Shown here: piece by piece, positions 26,890-35,611 of the stretch
Layout of the letters: the number at the start of each line of letters is the position of its first letter
Numbering within the stretch: position 1 is the first letter of the stretch
Assembly: GCA_016935885.1 (NCBI GenBank)
Contig: JAFGQA010000466.1
Span: 1-48,001, forward strand
Reading direction: 5' to 3'
Length of the DNA stretch: 48,001 nt
Source of the DNA: Phycisphaerae bacterium
Lineage (GTDB): Bacteria > Planctomycetota > Phycisphaerae > UBA1845 > UTPLA1
Notes under the pieces: generated by a model
The model's input: only the letters and a program-made list of their open reading frames with translations
The model's database searches: none
What the model was told of the DNA's origin: nothing
Translations under genes and position numbers: made by a program

Positions 26890-27339
26890 TTAGCTTGGTA
26901 GATCGAGTCTGCCGATTCGACCTACGGGACGAAAGAAACAATCACGCCCGTGCGCGTGGTGATAATCCTGCCGGGGACCGGTGTGCGTCAGGAATACGCC
27001 GGAGGCGCCGCTGGGGCGCCTGCCGGCGATTCCCGGAGGGGGAGGGGAAGGTAAGGTACGTGCGCGATCGCCTCGCTCGGCGGCGGCTCGCCCGTGCCGC
27101 CGAACGATGGCCTCGGTGTCTTCGTACATGTTGAGGATCTGGATAAGCACGCCGGCGTCGCCCGTATCCGTCGCCACTTCCTTGAATGAACCTTTTTCGT
27201 ACAGGAAGAACTTGGCGCGGACGCGATCGTCCCCGCACAGCACATAGGTGACCGCGACCGCGCCGTCGCCCAGGAACAGACACCCCCGCTGGTGATCGCG
27301 AAGACTCGCAAGATTCCACTTTTTCATGTTGCGTTTCAT
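26890..27339 (-). CDS. Small unknown protein upstream of the RiPP precursor
   Basis: A 149-residue frame that I do not recognise. The first 90 residues look coding, with alternating strands (CLFLGDGAVAVTYVLCG, RAKFFLYEKGSFKEVATD) and a helix (VLIQILNMYEDTEAIVRR). The last 60 residues are rich in Pro, Gly and Arg and look like read-through of non-coding DNA, so a frameshift near 27060 is possible. The start codon has a weak GGGGTG upstream. Its stop overlaps the leader of the RiPP precursor, and the two may form an operon. Confidence 0.4.
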   Translation of the reverse strand: MKRNMKKWNLASLRDHQRGCLFLGDGAVAVTYVLCGDDRVRAKFFLYEKGSFKEVATDTGDAGVLIQILNMYEDTEAIVRRHGRAAAERGDRARTLPSPPPPGIAGRRPSGASGVFLTHTGPRQDYHHAHGRDCFFRPVGRIGRLDLPS

Positions 27340-28060
27340 GGCGATTCACCCCGCTTCCTGTGACGCCCGTGGCTTGCGCCGTTTCGTCCCCCGATTCTTC
27401 GCAACTCTTCACTCTTATAGAGACAAGCGCTGGGCGCGTTTCTTCACAAAAAAATGCTCGTCGGTCCTGAAGTGTCATCGTCTTGTCACCGCCACACCTG
27501 TCTACCACTGCACGGGCAGACAAGCTGCCGCTCGTGTTTAGCGGCGAAGCATTGGCCAGCGGAGCCGCCAGCGGCGGCGGAGCTTGCCCGCGGGCACCCA
27601 GTCGAGCCTGTTCTCACGGGTGATGAACGGCCCGCCCCGCAGGTCGCGTCGTTCGTTTCGTTCGTTGCCCATGCCACACCGCTTGAACACCAAACAGGTA
27701 CAAGTTGCCCCTGGGCGTGCGTCTTGAGGCGGTCTCTGAAGTTGTCATGCAGCCATCGGGCGACGGAGCATGGTGAGGGGCGGCCGTTGCCGCGTCGGAA
27801 GATGGCGGATTTGGGCGAACGGATACCCGGCTTGTCTCGCGACCCACCGAGTTTTTTTGGACTTCTGCAACTTTTTTTGTCGCACTCAAGCTTTTGTACC
27901 ACAGAAGGTTACGGAGTTGTTATGGGACGCCTCCGGCTGAGGCGGCGTCGTTCGGGCGTATGCGCGCGTGTAGTGTCTTATATGGAAGGTTCGGGTAGCT
28001 CAGGTGGGCTTTTACCGGGCCTGCGAACAATGCCACATTCAAAATCGAGAGGAAAAAACT
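27340..28060. other. Gene-free interval with repeats
   Basis: Apart from MITE-like copy 2 at 27532-27697 I see no gene. A GGGCAGACAAGCTGCC hairpin at about 27513-27529 directly precedes that copy; the same hairpin occurs near 32340 and 39793. At 27850-27900 there are several T-rich runs. Confidence 0.5.
27532..27697. repeat. MITE-like interspersed repeat, copy 2
   Basis: Same orientation as copies at 26400 and 42181. It begins TCGTGTTTAGCGG and ends GCTTGAACACCAAACAG. The inner GCCGCCAGCGGCGGCGG hairpin and the shared AGCCTGTTCTCACGGGTGAT segment are conserved; the central hairpin carries a duplicated TCGTT tract. Confidence 0.75.
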
Positions 28061-28333
28061 ATGAAACGGCAAGTACAGAAAGCCCTTCACGCTGGACTCT
28101 GCGTCCTGCTACTGACGATCGCGGCGGGCTGCGACATCACGGAGGTGCCAGGGATGGTCTCATCTGATGGCACGGTCACGGATTTCAAGGTCCTGGCCGC
28201 CGCCGCCGGAAAGGGGCATCTGATGGTGGAACTGAGCGCTGGGACATTCGAAGACCTTGCCTCGGCAGACTCCGACGTCTTTGAACCAGCCACGGAGTAT
28301 CCGGAGGCAAGCCAGCATAGGACAGGGAGTTGA
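28061..28333 (+). CDS. Small putative lipoprotein
   Basis: A 90-residue protein with a lipoprotein signal: MKRQVQKALHAG, a hydrophobic stretch LCVLLLTIAA and the lipobox AAGC (Cys24). The mature part is short, acidic and without known motifs. GAGAGGA lies 7 bases before the ATG at 28061, which I prefer over the longer frame from 28004. No family is recognised. It precedes the 601-residue unknown protein by 174 bases. Confidence 0.6.
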   Translation: MKRQVQKALHAGLCVLLLTIAAGCDITEVPGMVSSDGTVTDFKVLAAAAGKGHLMVELSAGTFEDLASADSDVFEPATEYPEASQHRTGS

Positions 28334-28507
28334 GCCCTGCGTTTCAGGGGGGCGGTGGCTTGTCGGTTCTACGAGCCCACGTTCGTAGAAACGGGGCTGC
28401 GACGGTGCGTGCCATGTGACAGGCGAGATGGCGCCAGAGATCTGCCAGAACCGCCGTGTCCATCGCCCGTCTGTGGACGCACGGGGACCGGCTCAGGAGG
28501 AAAGGAC

Positions 28508-30313
28508 ATGCCTCGCACGCGTGGAAAAGGGAGCTCGGACGATAACTGGACGAAGAAGTACCAAAGGGCAATGGAGGTCATCGACCAAAGAGGGGGGCCT
28601 GGCAAGATCGTCGAGGAGCCGAATAGCGACTACAATCGTAACACGCTGAAGATTTTGATCTTGATTGAAGCGGCCTATCGGGACGAGAATCCGCGAGGCC
28701 GTAACTCACGTGAACAGGGCCACGATGCCAATGATCGCTTTCTCAGGCGCGTACTTTGCAAGGTGCAGTCCCGGATTCGCCACCACACGGACCTCCCAAG
28801 GCAGTCTGCGAACGACCAGAAAAAGACACTGGTGGCGATTGTCGAATGGGAGTGGGATCAGGTGCGCCGGGAGGGGCCGCGCTACGCCGATCTCCAACCG
28901 GGACACATCGACCCGGCGAACCTCGCGAGGTTCGAGGACCGCCGGGCAGGAGAGGGGCCTTCGGCGTGGACGAATCCGGACGGGACGATTGATTTGGGAA
29001 GTCTGGGGGCAAAGCCCCTCTTAGACCTGTTCGCGAGTGATTCCAAGGGCCTTGAGGCGTTTCTCAACAGCAAGGGGCGGCTCGACCCCGGCAAGATCGC
29101 TTGTGAGATGGGAGTCACGAGGCAGGAGATTCGCAGCGTATTGGGCCGCCTGAAGAGGAATCTGGAGTCGCTCATGAGGAAGGATGGGAGGATGATCTTA
29201 CACGGCTTCAAGAAGGTCTATCACAGGCTGAAGGAGTTGGCATCGACTCCCTTCGGAGATCTGCCGGAGGCGGAGCTTCGAGAGACGTTGTTTGACATCA
29301 GCAGGTCACTCGTCATGAGCTTTGGCCATGAAGTCATCTATGCCAAGGGCATCAAGGGATTGGATGAATTGGAGTTGGGCCAGACCATCGATCGTCTGCT
29401 CGGCGAGCGGGAACTCAGAATGGGAGAGCCGCGGCAGCGGGAAATCGTGGAGCGTCTCGCGCGGAGCGTCCAGCTTGTCAAGGACGCCCTTGAGACGAGG
29501 GATATCGCTAAGCTCTTCGCCTGGAGTTCGCGACTGGTCCTTGACGCGGCAGGGCTCCAGCATCACTTGGGCCCGTCGCGGCTTCAATTGCTCCTGGCCT
29601 ACACGTATCTGCTACGTCTGGCCGGCTGGTACGATGCATATATCCAGGCGAATGAGGCGATCGCCAAGCGTTGTGACGACATTGACTCGATGGATGCGGC
29701 GGCGCTCGACCGCCGACCGGAATTCGAGAGCGGGGCAACGCTGCGTCGAGTGCGGACACACGCCAGGGTGAACGTTGTTGAGTGCCTGTTCTATTTCAAG
29801 CTTACGAGTGCCCGGGAGGGGCGGTTCGTGCTCAGGGATCGGAACAAGAATAGGTGTTACGAACGCTTGGTTTCGCTGGTCAAGCGCTTGTACGCCGTGC
29901 TGGAGGAGGACCCTGAGGCTGAGGTCGTCTATAACTCCCTCATCATTGTGCAGGCACACATCGCCCGGGCTGCGTATAACCTTTGTCGCAGAGCCAAAGG
30001 GGATGCCAAGGACCGGTGGGCCCGGGAGCGAGAGCGGCGAAACAGAGAATTGGTGGAGTTAATAGAGAGTCGCTTCCTGACTTCCTACGTTGCCGATGAG
30101 AATGCCGATGAGTTGATGGCAGCGGTGAAGGTTCTGGGAGAAGGCTGTGCCAGGGAGCGAGCCCTTGACGTGATCGTTGACGTGCTTCGCCAAGACCACA
30201 TGGACGTGGTCCGGGGGATTCGGCGGAAGCGGGAGGCACTCCTCGCCGACGCGTTACGGCCAGTGGCGATCGAGGGCAAGATCGACGGGCCGTGGGACGA
30301 GCCGGAGGCGTGA
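28508..30313 (+). CDS. Unknown 601-residue, mostly helical protein
   Basis: The ATG at 28508 has AGGAGG 8 bases upstream. The protein is soluble and highly charged. Residues about 192-222 (LDPGKIACEMGVTRQEIRSV) resemble a helix-turn-helix. Residues about 330-520 are helical and could be TPR-like (LLLAYTYLLRLAGWYDAYIQANEAI, VVYNSLIIVQAHIARAAYNLCR). I do not recognise the family. The pattern of a possible DNA-binding segment plus helical repeats would suit a regulator or scaffold, but this is speculative. The codon use is like that of the core genes, so it is probably real. Confidence 0.65.
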   Translation: MPRTRGKGSSDDNWTKKYQRAMEVIDQRGGPGKIVEEPNSDYNRNTLKILILIEAAYRDENPRGRNSREQGHDANDRFLRRVLCKVQSRIRHHTDLPRQSANDQKKTLVAIVEWEWDQVRREGPRYADLQPGHIDPANLARFEDRRAGEGPSAWTNPDGTIDLGSLGAKPLLDLFASDSKGLEAFLNSKGRLDPGKIACEMGVTRQEIRSVLGRLKRNLESLMRKDGRMILHGFKKVYHRLKELASTPFGDLPEAELRETLFDISRSLVMSFGHEVIYAKGIKGLDELELGQTIDRLLGERELRMGEPRQREIVERLARSVQLVKDALETRDIAKLFAWSSRLVLDAAGLQHHLGPSRLQLLLAYTYLLRLAGWYDAYIQANEAIAKRCDDIDSMDAAALDRRPEFESGATLRRVRTHARVNVVECLFYFKLTSAREGRFVLRDRNKNRCYERLVSLVKRLYAVLEEDPEAEVVYNSLIIVQAHIARAAYNLCRRAKGDAKDRWARERERRNRELVELIESRFLTSYVADENADELMAAVKVLGEGCARERALDVIVDVLRQDHMDVVRGIRRKREALLADALRPVAIEGKIDGPWDEPEA

Positions 30314-30724
30314 GACGCGGATGACGAAAGCGACGACGACGACGCAGCGCGATCGAGCCGAAGACCGGACATTCCAAGAGTGACCACCGGGCGCGGCGAT
30401 GCCTCCTAAGCGGCCTGGAAGGCGATGCGATCAACATCATCCTGGCCGCGGCCGCCGCCAATCTCCGCAAGCTGCTGCGGTCGCTCCGTGACGCAGCGGG
30501 AGGGTTTCAGTTTGCGATGTTCCGGGCTCCGGCCCATTGGCCGGAGTTGGACCCCTCGCCCCGGCCTTTCTTGCTTGCCGCCACCTGAAACCTACTTCTT
30601 CAGAGACGACAAGATAAGGTGTCGGGAGCATGCCCTGGTGACATGATGACGTCGCCGGGGAAGGCCGTGTCGTGACACGCGTTGGTGCCCATACCGCTGA
30701 GCGATTTGAGCGGGCTCGCGCGCT
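30314..30724. other. Gene-free interval
   Basis: No gene is supported. A perfect hairpin CTCCGGCC-catt-GGCCGGAG lies at 30527-30546 and could end transcription of either flanking convergent gene, but it lacks a T-tract. Confidence 0.45.
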
Positions 30725-31612
30725 CTAAAGCCTGTGCTGCCGGTCGGCCTCCTGCTGCATCTTGGTGGCCGCTTGCAGCGAGCGCTTCTCGCGCCGGGTC
30801 AGGCTGTTGACGCCCTGGCGGTTGACCTTTTCGAGGATCCGATCGACGTCGTCCTCAAGGGCCTGCATCTCTCGCCGCTTGGCCTCCCACGCACCGCGTC
30901 TGATGGCTTCCTTCCTCTGGTGCCATTTCTGTGTCCAGACGTGCCCCCGGTAGCCCCAGGCGATGCCGAAGGCCAGGCCCGCGATGTGGCAGGCGTCGCC
31001 GCCCGCGTTGAGACCCTGGTTCCATAGATTGAAGGTGAACCAAACGACGAATATGAGCACCGCCGTCCGAATGGGCACGGGGAACAGAACCAGGATGATC
31101 CGGAACTGAGGGAACAGCACGGCGCAGGCACCCATCACGGCAAAGACGCCGCCCGATGCACCGATGAGCGGTACGCCAGGATCCAACCAGCCGACCGTCG
31201 TGACGACAAAGTACAACAGCACCGCGACGAAGCCACCGAGGGTGTAGAACACGAAGAACCGCTTGGTCCCCCAATGCCGTTCGAGCGGCAGGCCCAAGAA
31301 GTACAGCCCCAGCATGTTGAAGAAGATGTGCATCAGGCCGGCTTGATCGTGCAGGTACGTGAACGTGAAGAGGCGCCAGATCTGCCCTTTTAGCACCAGA
31401 TCCGTCCGCATGGCCAGCCATTGGAATACGGGGCTTTCGACTCGGCCGGTGAACTGGCAGAGCACGAACATGCCGATGTTCGCCAAGGCAATCCACTTGA
31501 CGGCCTTGCCCGGCGATGGCAATCCACCGAGCCAGGAGCGCGCGCCGCCACCGAAGCCATAGCCACCGCTGAAGTCGTTCCCCGTTGAGTAGGGTCGATC
31601 CTGCCAGCTCAT
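30725..31612 (-). CDS. Rhomboid intramembrane serine protease
   Basis: A 295-residue membrane protein with about six hydrophobic segments. The catalytic pair is Ser153 in GASGGVF and His209 in ACHIAGLAFG; HIFFNMLGLYFLG (about 95-107) is the oxyanion-side motif. Rhomboids cut transmembrane substrates within the bilayer. A charged C-terminal tail with VDRILEKVNRQGVNSLTRREK is common in this subfamily. The ATG at 31612 overlaps the NUDIX stop as ATGA, so translation is coupled. The functional link between the two is not clear. Confidence 0.92.
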   Translation of the reverse strand: MSWQDRPYSTGNDFSGGYGFGGGARSWLGGLPSPGKAVKWIALANIGMFVLCQFTGRVESPVFQWLAMRTDLVLKGQIWRLFTFTYLHDQAGLMHIFFNMLGLYFLGLPLERHWGTKRFFVFYTLGGFVAVLLYFVVTTVGWLDPGVPLIGASGGVFAVMGACAVLFPQFRIILVLFPVPIRTAVLIFVVWFTFNLWNQGLNAGGDACHIAGLAFGIAWGYRGHVWTQKWHQRKEAIRRGAWEAKRREMQALEDDVDRILEKVNRQGVNSLTRREKRSLQAATKMQQEADRQHRL

Positions 31613-32127
31613 GCGGATGCCCTTTGCTCCATGTCCCACCGCAACAAGGTGACGATGGTCTTGGCGTCCACGATCCGCCCGTCGCGGACCATCGCCAACG
31701 CGTCGGCAAAGTCTATCGGCTCGACGCGGATGCGTTCCGTAGGTTCAAGATGCTGCTCGGTCATGGTCAGGCCCGTGGCGACGTACGCCCGGAGTAGCTC
31801 GGTCAGGAAGCCAGGCGACGAGTAGAACTCGCACAGCGGGATCAGCTTCTCGGCCCGATAACCGGTCTCCTCCTCCAGTTCGCGTCGTGCCGCGGGCTCC
31901 GGCAACTCGCCCGGCTTGTCGAGCGTCCCGGCGGGCAGCTCCCACAGCTCACGGTCCACCGCCGGACGGAAGTTCCGGATCATCACGCACCGGCCGTCGT
32001 CCAGCAGGGGGAGGATGACCACGGAGCCGAGATGGGCGACGATCTCGTAGGCCCGCTGCCGCCCGTCCGTCGTGCGGACCGGCTGTCGCAAGACCTCGAA
32101 CTTTCGGCATTTGAGCAGCGATTGCAT
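31609..32127 (-). CDS. NUDIX hydrolase, ADP-ribose pyrophosphatase-like
   Basis: A 172-residue protein. The Nudix box reads GELPEPAARRELEEETGY, with one extra residue between the first Gly and the first Glu compared with the textbook pattern. LWELPAGTLD before it and FYSSPGFLTELLRAYVA after it are typical of ADP-ribose or nucleoside-diphosphate-sugar pyrophosphatases. I take the ATG at 32127; the longer frame to 32199 lacks family similarity. Its stop overlaps the rhomboid start. Confidence 0.88.
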   Translation of the reverse strand: MQSLLKCRKFEVLRQPVRTTDGRQRAYEIVAHLGSVVILPLLDDGRCVMIRNFRPAVDRELWELPAGTLDKPGELPEPAARRELEEETGYRAEKLIPLCEFYSSPGFLTELLRAYVATGLTMTEQHLEPTERIRVEPIDFADALAMVRDGRIVDAKTIVTLLRWDMEQRASA

Positions 32128-32225
32128 CGATTGTGCCCCACAGGAAGACGCCTGGGTCCAGATTATAGATCGGTCGGCGGGGCCGGACAAACCTGCCACA
32201 AATGGGGCCGCGCCAGGGGGTCCGT

Positions 32226-32362
32226 GACGTTTCCGGCGGCATTCGATTCTGGGTTAACCTTCGGGCGGTACTCGATTCTGGGTGCCACGGGCGGCTTGCC
32301 CGCCCGTGCGGTCTCTCCGGTGAACGTATGGGGCATATACACTGGCAGACAAGCTGCCAGTG
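32226..32362. repeat. 29-bp tandem repeat plus hairpin cassette, copy 1
   Basis: Two 29-bp direct repeats (32226-32254, 32255-32283), each ending with the motif CGATTCTGGGT, are followed by a hairpin CACGGGCGG-cttgc-CCGCCCGTG (32286-32308) and by a second hairpin CACTGGCAG-acaag-CTGCCAGTG (32340-32362). The same modules in the same order recur at 39647-39807. There are no spacers, so this is not CRISPR. It fills most of the 327-bp gap before rpmE. Confidence 0.8.
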
Positions 32363-32454
32363 CCACCAGCCGTGTGCCCCTTGCCACCCATAGCACAAGT
32401 GGTATACTCATGTGGTGCGCGAGCTTTGAAGTGACAACCGGCTGAGGAATGCTC

Positions 32455-32694
32455 ATGAAAGAGGGTATCCATCCAAAATACTACGAGTGCACGGTGACCT
32501 GCGGCTGCGGCCACACGTTCAAGACGGGGAGCACCAAGGAGAAGATCAACGTCGAGATCTGCTCCGCGTGCCATCCCTTCTTCACCGGGACGCAGAAGTT
32601 CGTGGACACCGCCGGCCGCGTGGAGAAGTTCCAGAAGAAGTTCGGCACGGACTACCTGAAGAGCGCTGGGAAGAAGCCCGACACCAAGTCTTAG
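32455..32694 (+). CDS. rpmE: 50S ribosomal protein L31
   Basis: A 79-residue L31 of the zinc-binding type: [18 protein letters not shown], then [15 protein letters not shown] with the second cysteine pair, and a short lysine-rich tail. L31 helps bridge the two ribosomal subunits. I start at the ATG at 32455, with TGAGG 7 bases upstream; an ATG two codons earlier is possible. It is followed 125 bp later by prfA, a common order in bacteria. Confidence 0.95.
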   Translation: MKEGIHPKYYECTVTCGCGHTFKTGSTKEKINVEICSACHPFFTGTQKFVDTAGRVEKFQKKFGTDYLKSAGKKPDTKS

Positions 32695-32819
32695 CTCCGT
32701 TGATGACATATCACGCCGTGGCCACGCGCGCAGTGAACCGCTTGGCCGCGGCGTGTTTTCCATTTGGATTCTGCCGCCTCGTTCACACGGCTCACAGGCT
32801 GCAAATGTGAGGTTCATGC

Positions 32820-33914
32820 ATGGCCGACGTAAGCCAAAACCCCGCCTTCCTGGCGAAGCTGGACGAAATCATCCGGCGGTATGACGCGATCACGCGCGAA
32901 ATGAATAACCCTGAGGTCACCGCCAACGCCGCGAAGATCGTCAAGCTCGCCAAGGAGCACGCTACCGTGAAGCGCTTGGCCGAACCATACCGGGAGTACC
33001 GCAAGGTTCTGGATCAGATCAAGGAGGCCGAATCGATCCTCGCCGACGCAGGCAGCGACGCCGAGCTGCGCGAACTGGCCGAAGCCGAGCTGGCGGAGCT
33101 TGAGGCCAGGGCTCATCAGATCATGAACGGCCTCGTGGACCTCCTGATCATCGGCGACGACGCCGGCGTCGACTCGATCATCGTGGAGATCCGCGCGGGA
33201 ACCGGTGGCGACGAGGCGGCGATCTTCGCCCACGACTTGTTCGACATCTACTCCCGCTACGCCGCCGCGCGGAGGTTCAAGCTTGAGGTGTTGGACATGT
33301 CCACGTCCGAGCACGGCGGCTGCAAAGAGGTCATCTTCAATGTCAAGGGCCGCGGCGTCTACGCGCTTCTCGGCTACGAGGGTGGCGGCCACCGCGTTCA
33401 GCGCGTGCCGGTGACGGAATCGCAGGGGCGCATCCACACCTCCGCCGCCACGGTGGCGGTCCTGCCCGAAGTGGAAGAAACCGAAACCGACATCGACTGG
33501 GAGAAGGACGTCATCGAGCACGTCAGCCGCGCGGGCGGCCCCGGCGGGCAAAACGTCAATAAGGTTTCCAGCGCGATCAGGCTGGAGCACACGCCGACCG
33601 GCATCACCGTGTCGATGCGCGACGAGAAGAGCCAGCACAAGAACCGGGCCAAGGCGCGGCGGATCCTGGCCAGCCGCGTCAACCGTCACTTCGAGGATAT
33701 CGAACGTTCCAAGCGGGCCTCCGCGCGGCGGGCCATGATCGGATCGGGGGATCGTAGCGAACGCATCCGAACGTACAATTACCCGCAGAATCGCTGCACC
33801 GACCATCGTGTCAATCAGAATTACTCGCTCGAGAAGGTGACGGCCGGCGAGTTGGACGCGCTGATCGCGGACCTGCGGACGTTGGACCGGCAACGGCGGC
33901 TGCAGGAATTGTAG
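32820..33914 (+). CDS. prfA: Peptide chain release factor 1
   Basis: A 364-residue class-I release factor. PVT at 197-199 is in the place of the RF1 anticodon-like PxT motif, which reads UAA and UAG; the GGQ triad that triggers hydrolysis is at 242-244 (GGPGGQNVNK). Conserved RAGTGGDEAA and HRVQRVP flanks fit RF1 and not RF2. There is no programmed frameshift. prmC, which methylates the GGQ glutamine, is close downstream. Confidence 0.97.
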   Translation: MADVSQNPAFLAKLDEIIRRYDAITREMNNPEVTANAAKIVKLAKEHATVKRLAEPYREYRKVLDQIKEAESILADAGSDAELRELAEAELAELEARAHQIMNGLVDLLIIGDDAGVDSIIVEIRAGTGGDEAAIFAHDLFDIYSRYAAARRFKLEVLDMSTSEHGGCKEVIFNVKGRGVYALLGYEGGGHRVQRVPVTESQGRIHTSAATVAVLPEVEETETDIDWEKDVIEHVSRAGGPGGQNVNKVSSAIRLEHTPTGITVSMRDEKSQHKNRAKARRILASRVNRHFEDIERSKRASARRAMIGSGDRSERIRTYNYPQNRCTDHRVNQNYSLEKVTAGELDALIADLRTLDRQRRLQEL

Positions 33915-34370
33915 CGGGCCTTTCCTCGCTGGGCATCCGTGCGATCATTCTGGTGCCAGGCAGCTTCCCTCGCTGGGAGTTCCCGCCAACCGGCCGTGTG
34001 ACTCAGAGCCTATCCCAACGCTGTGGCACCGGTGCGCGTTGCCGAGACGGCGGTGCCACGGCCTGCCCGGATGGGGTCTTAAGCCCTGGCGACCGGACGC
34101 GGATCGGGCAACGGAGGGGGGCCGTGCTAGCTTGGCGGCCCGTGGCAAAAGGGAAAGCAGCGGTTCGGAAGCGCCGTTCCTGACCGTGAAAAGCACCGGC
34201 GAGACGCCGGTGCCACAGTCCTGCCACAGTTTTGCCACAGGCTTCTAACGGAGGCTCCCGACAGGAGGACCCTTTCGTCCGCGGCTTGGTTGCCGTACAA
34301 TGATGCCGTTGCTCGCAGGGTGCACCGTGCGACGAAAGCGTTCACTTCGCAATCGGAAGGAGTACCAGCC
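33915..34370. other. Repeat-rich gap between prfA and fbp
   Basis: No gene is supported. The gap holds a palindromic-repeat fragment at 34021-34059 (CTGTGGCACCGG...CGGTGCCACGG), an 85-bp repeat at 34135-34219, and three runs of TGCCACAG (34211-34240). These belong to the family also found inside the NuoG-like and GT2 genes. Confidence 0.6.
34135..34219. repeat. 85-bp dispersed repeat, copy 1
   Basis: An 85-bp segment that matches 43972-44056 in inverted orientation with about eight differences. It starts GCGGCCCGTGGCAAAAG and ends CGCCGGTGCCACAGT. Confidence 0.85.
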
Positions 34371-35450
34371 TTGTCCGCTAAACCAACAGCAACCGTTGTC
34401 GACCCGCCCAAAGAACCGCCCACGCCAAATCATTTTGTTACTATTCAGGAGCACATCCTCAGCCAACAACGAAGCCATCCGACCGCAACGGGCGGTTTCA
34501 GTTGGCTGTTGTCCGGCATCACGATGGCGGCCAAGATCATCTCGGCCAACGTTCGCCGGGCAGGCATTCTGAACGTTCTGGGTGACGCCGGCGCCGCGAA
34601 CGTCCACGGGGAACAACAACAGAAGCTCGACGTCCTAGCGAACAGGACGCTCGAACTGTGTCTCGGCTTTCGCGGTAACGTGGGCGTCATCGCGTCGGAG
34701 GAGTTAAATGAGCCGAAGTTGGTGACCAGGAGCGGCGCCTCCGGGAGGTACGTCGTGGTCTTCGACCCGCTCGACGGGTCGAGCAACATCGATGTTAACG
34801 TGTCTGTCGGCACGATCTTCGCAATCTACGAGCGTGACACGAGTGGGTTCGAGGGCTCGGATCCCGTAGCCGATGTATTGCAGCCAGGCGTCAAGCAGCT
34901 TGCGGCGGGTTACATCGTCTACGGGTCGAGCACCGTGCTGACGTACACGACCGGCGACGGCGTACACACGTTCACGCTCGATCCGTCGGTCGGGGCGTTC
35001 GTGCTGGCCAGCGAGAACATCAAGATGCCAGATGCGGGGAAATGGTACAGCGTCAACGAGGCGAACTACAACTCCTTCCCCAAGGGCTACCAAGAGTACC
35101 TGAAGTGGTGCAAGACCGAGGAGGCCGGGCCTTATTCCGCGCGGTACATCGGCTCGCTGGTGGCGGACTTCCACCGGACGCTGCTTCGCGGCGGGATCTT
35201 CCTGTATCCGCCGACGGCGAAGGCCCCCGGTGGCAAGTTGCGCTTGACCTACGAGGCCAATCCGATCGCCTTCCTCGCCGAGCAGGCAGGGGGCATGGCG
35301 ATTGATGGCAAGATGCGGATCCTCGACAAAATACCGCAGTCCGTGCACGATCGCACACCCCTGGTCGTGGGAGGCAAGACCGAGGTCCAGAGGGTCGTGA
35401 AGTACCTCGAGATGAACGAGGACAAGGACAAGGGCAAGAGGAAGAGGTAG
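34371..35450 (+). CDS. fbp: Class I fructose-1,6-bisphosphatase
   Basis: A 359-residue enzyme that hydrolyses fructose-1,6-bisphosphate in gluconeogenesis. The metal and phosphate motifs are FDPLDGSSNIDVN, YIVYGSSTVLTYTTGDGV and GGIFLYPP. The start is TTG at 34371: GGAAGGAGT ends 7 bases upstream, while the earlier TTG at 34290 has no site. The C-terminus is a short Lys/Asp tail. It sits unusually between prfA and prmC. Confidence 0.96.
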   Translation: MSAKPTATVVDPPKEPPTPNHFVTIQEHILSQQRSHPTATGGFSWLLSGITMAAKIISANVRRAGILNVLGDAGAANVHGEQQQKLDVLANRTLELCLGFRGNVGVIASEELNEPKLVTRSGASGRYVVVFDPLDGSSNIDVNVSVGTIFAIYERDTSGFEGSDPVADVLQPGVKQLAAGYIVYGSSTVLTYTTGDGVHTFTLDPSVGAFVLASENIKMPDAGKWYSVNEANYNSFPKGYQEYLKWCKTEEAGPYSARYIGSLVADFHRTLLRGGIFLYPPTAKAPGGKLRLTYEANPIAFLAEQAGGMAIDGKMRILDKIPQSVHDRTPLVVGGKTEVQRVVKYLEMNEDKDKGKRKR

Positions 35451-35611
35451 GAACGTCGAAACGGCGAAACGGCGAGGCGCCAAAGCGTCGAAACGCGGGG
35501 CCACGAGGTTATTGCGATGCACTTCAAGGCGCACCACGGGCGCCTACCCACGACCGGGCTGACTGATGCAGCCGGTCTGCGTCTGTGGGCTGAAGGGTCG
35601 GCGCCACGGTA

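Noticed and set aside
32814..33893. 359-codon frame antisense to prfA
   Set aside because: Shadow of prfA caused by high GC at third positions; no start signal or motif.
34704..35537. 277-codon frame antisense to fbp
   Set aside because: Antisense to a secure gene, no recognisable domain.
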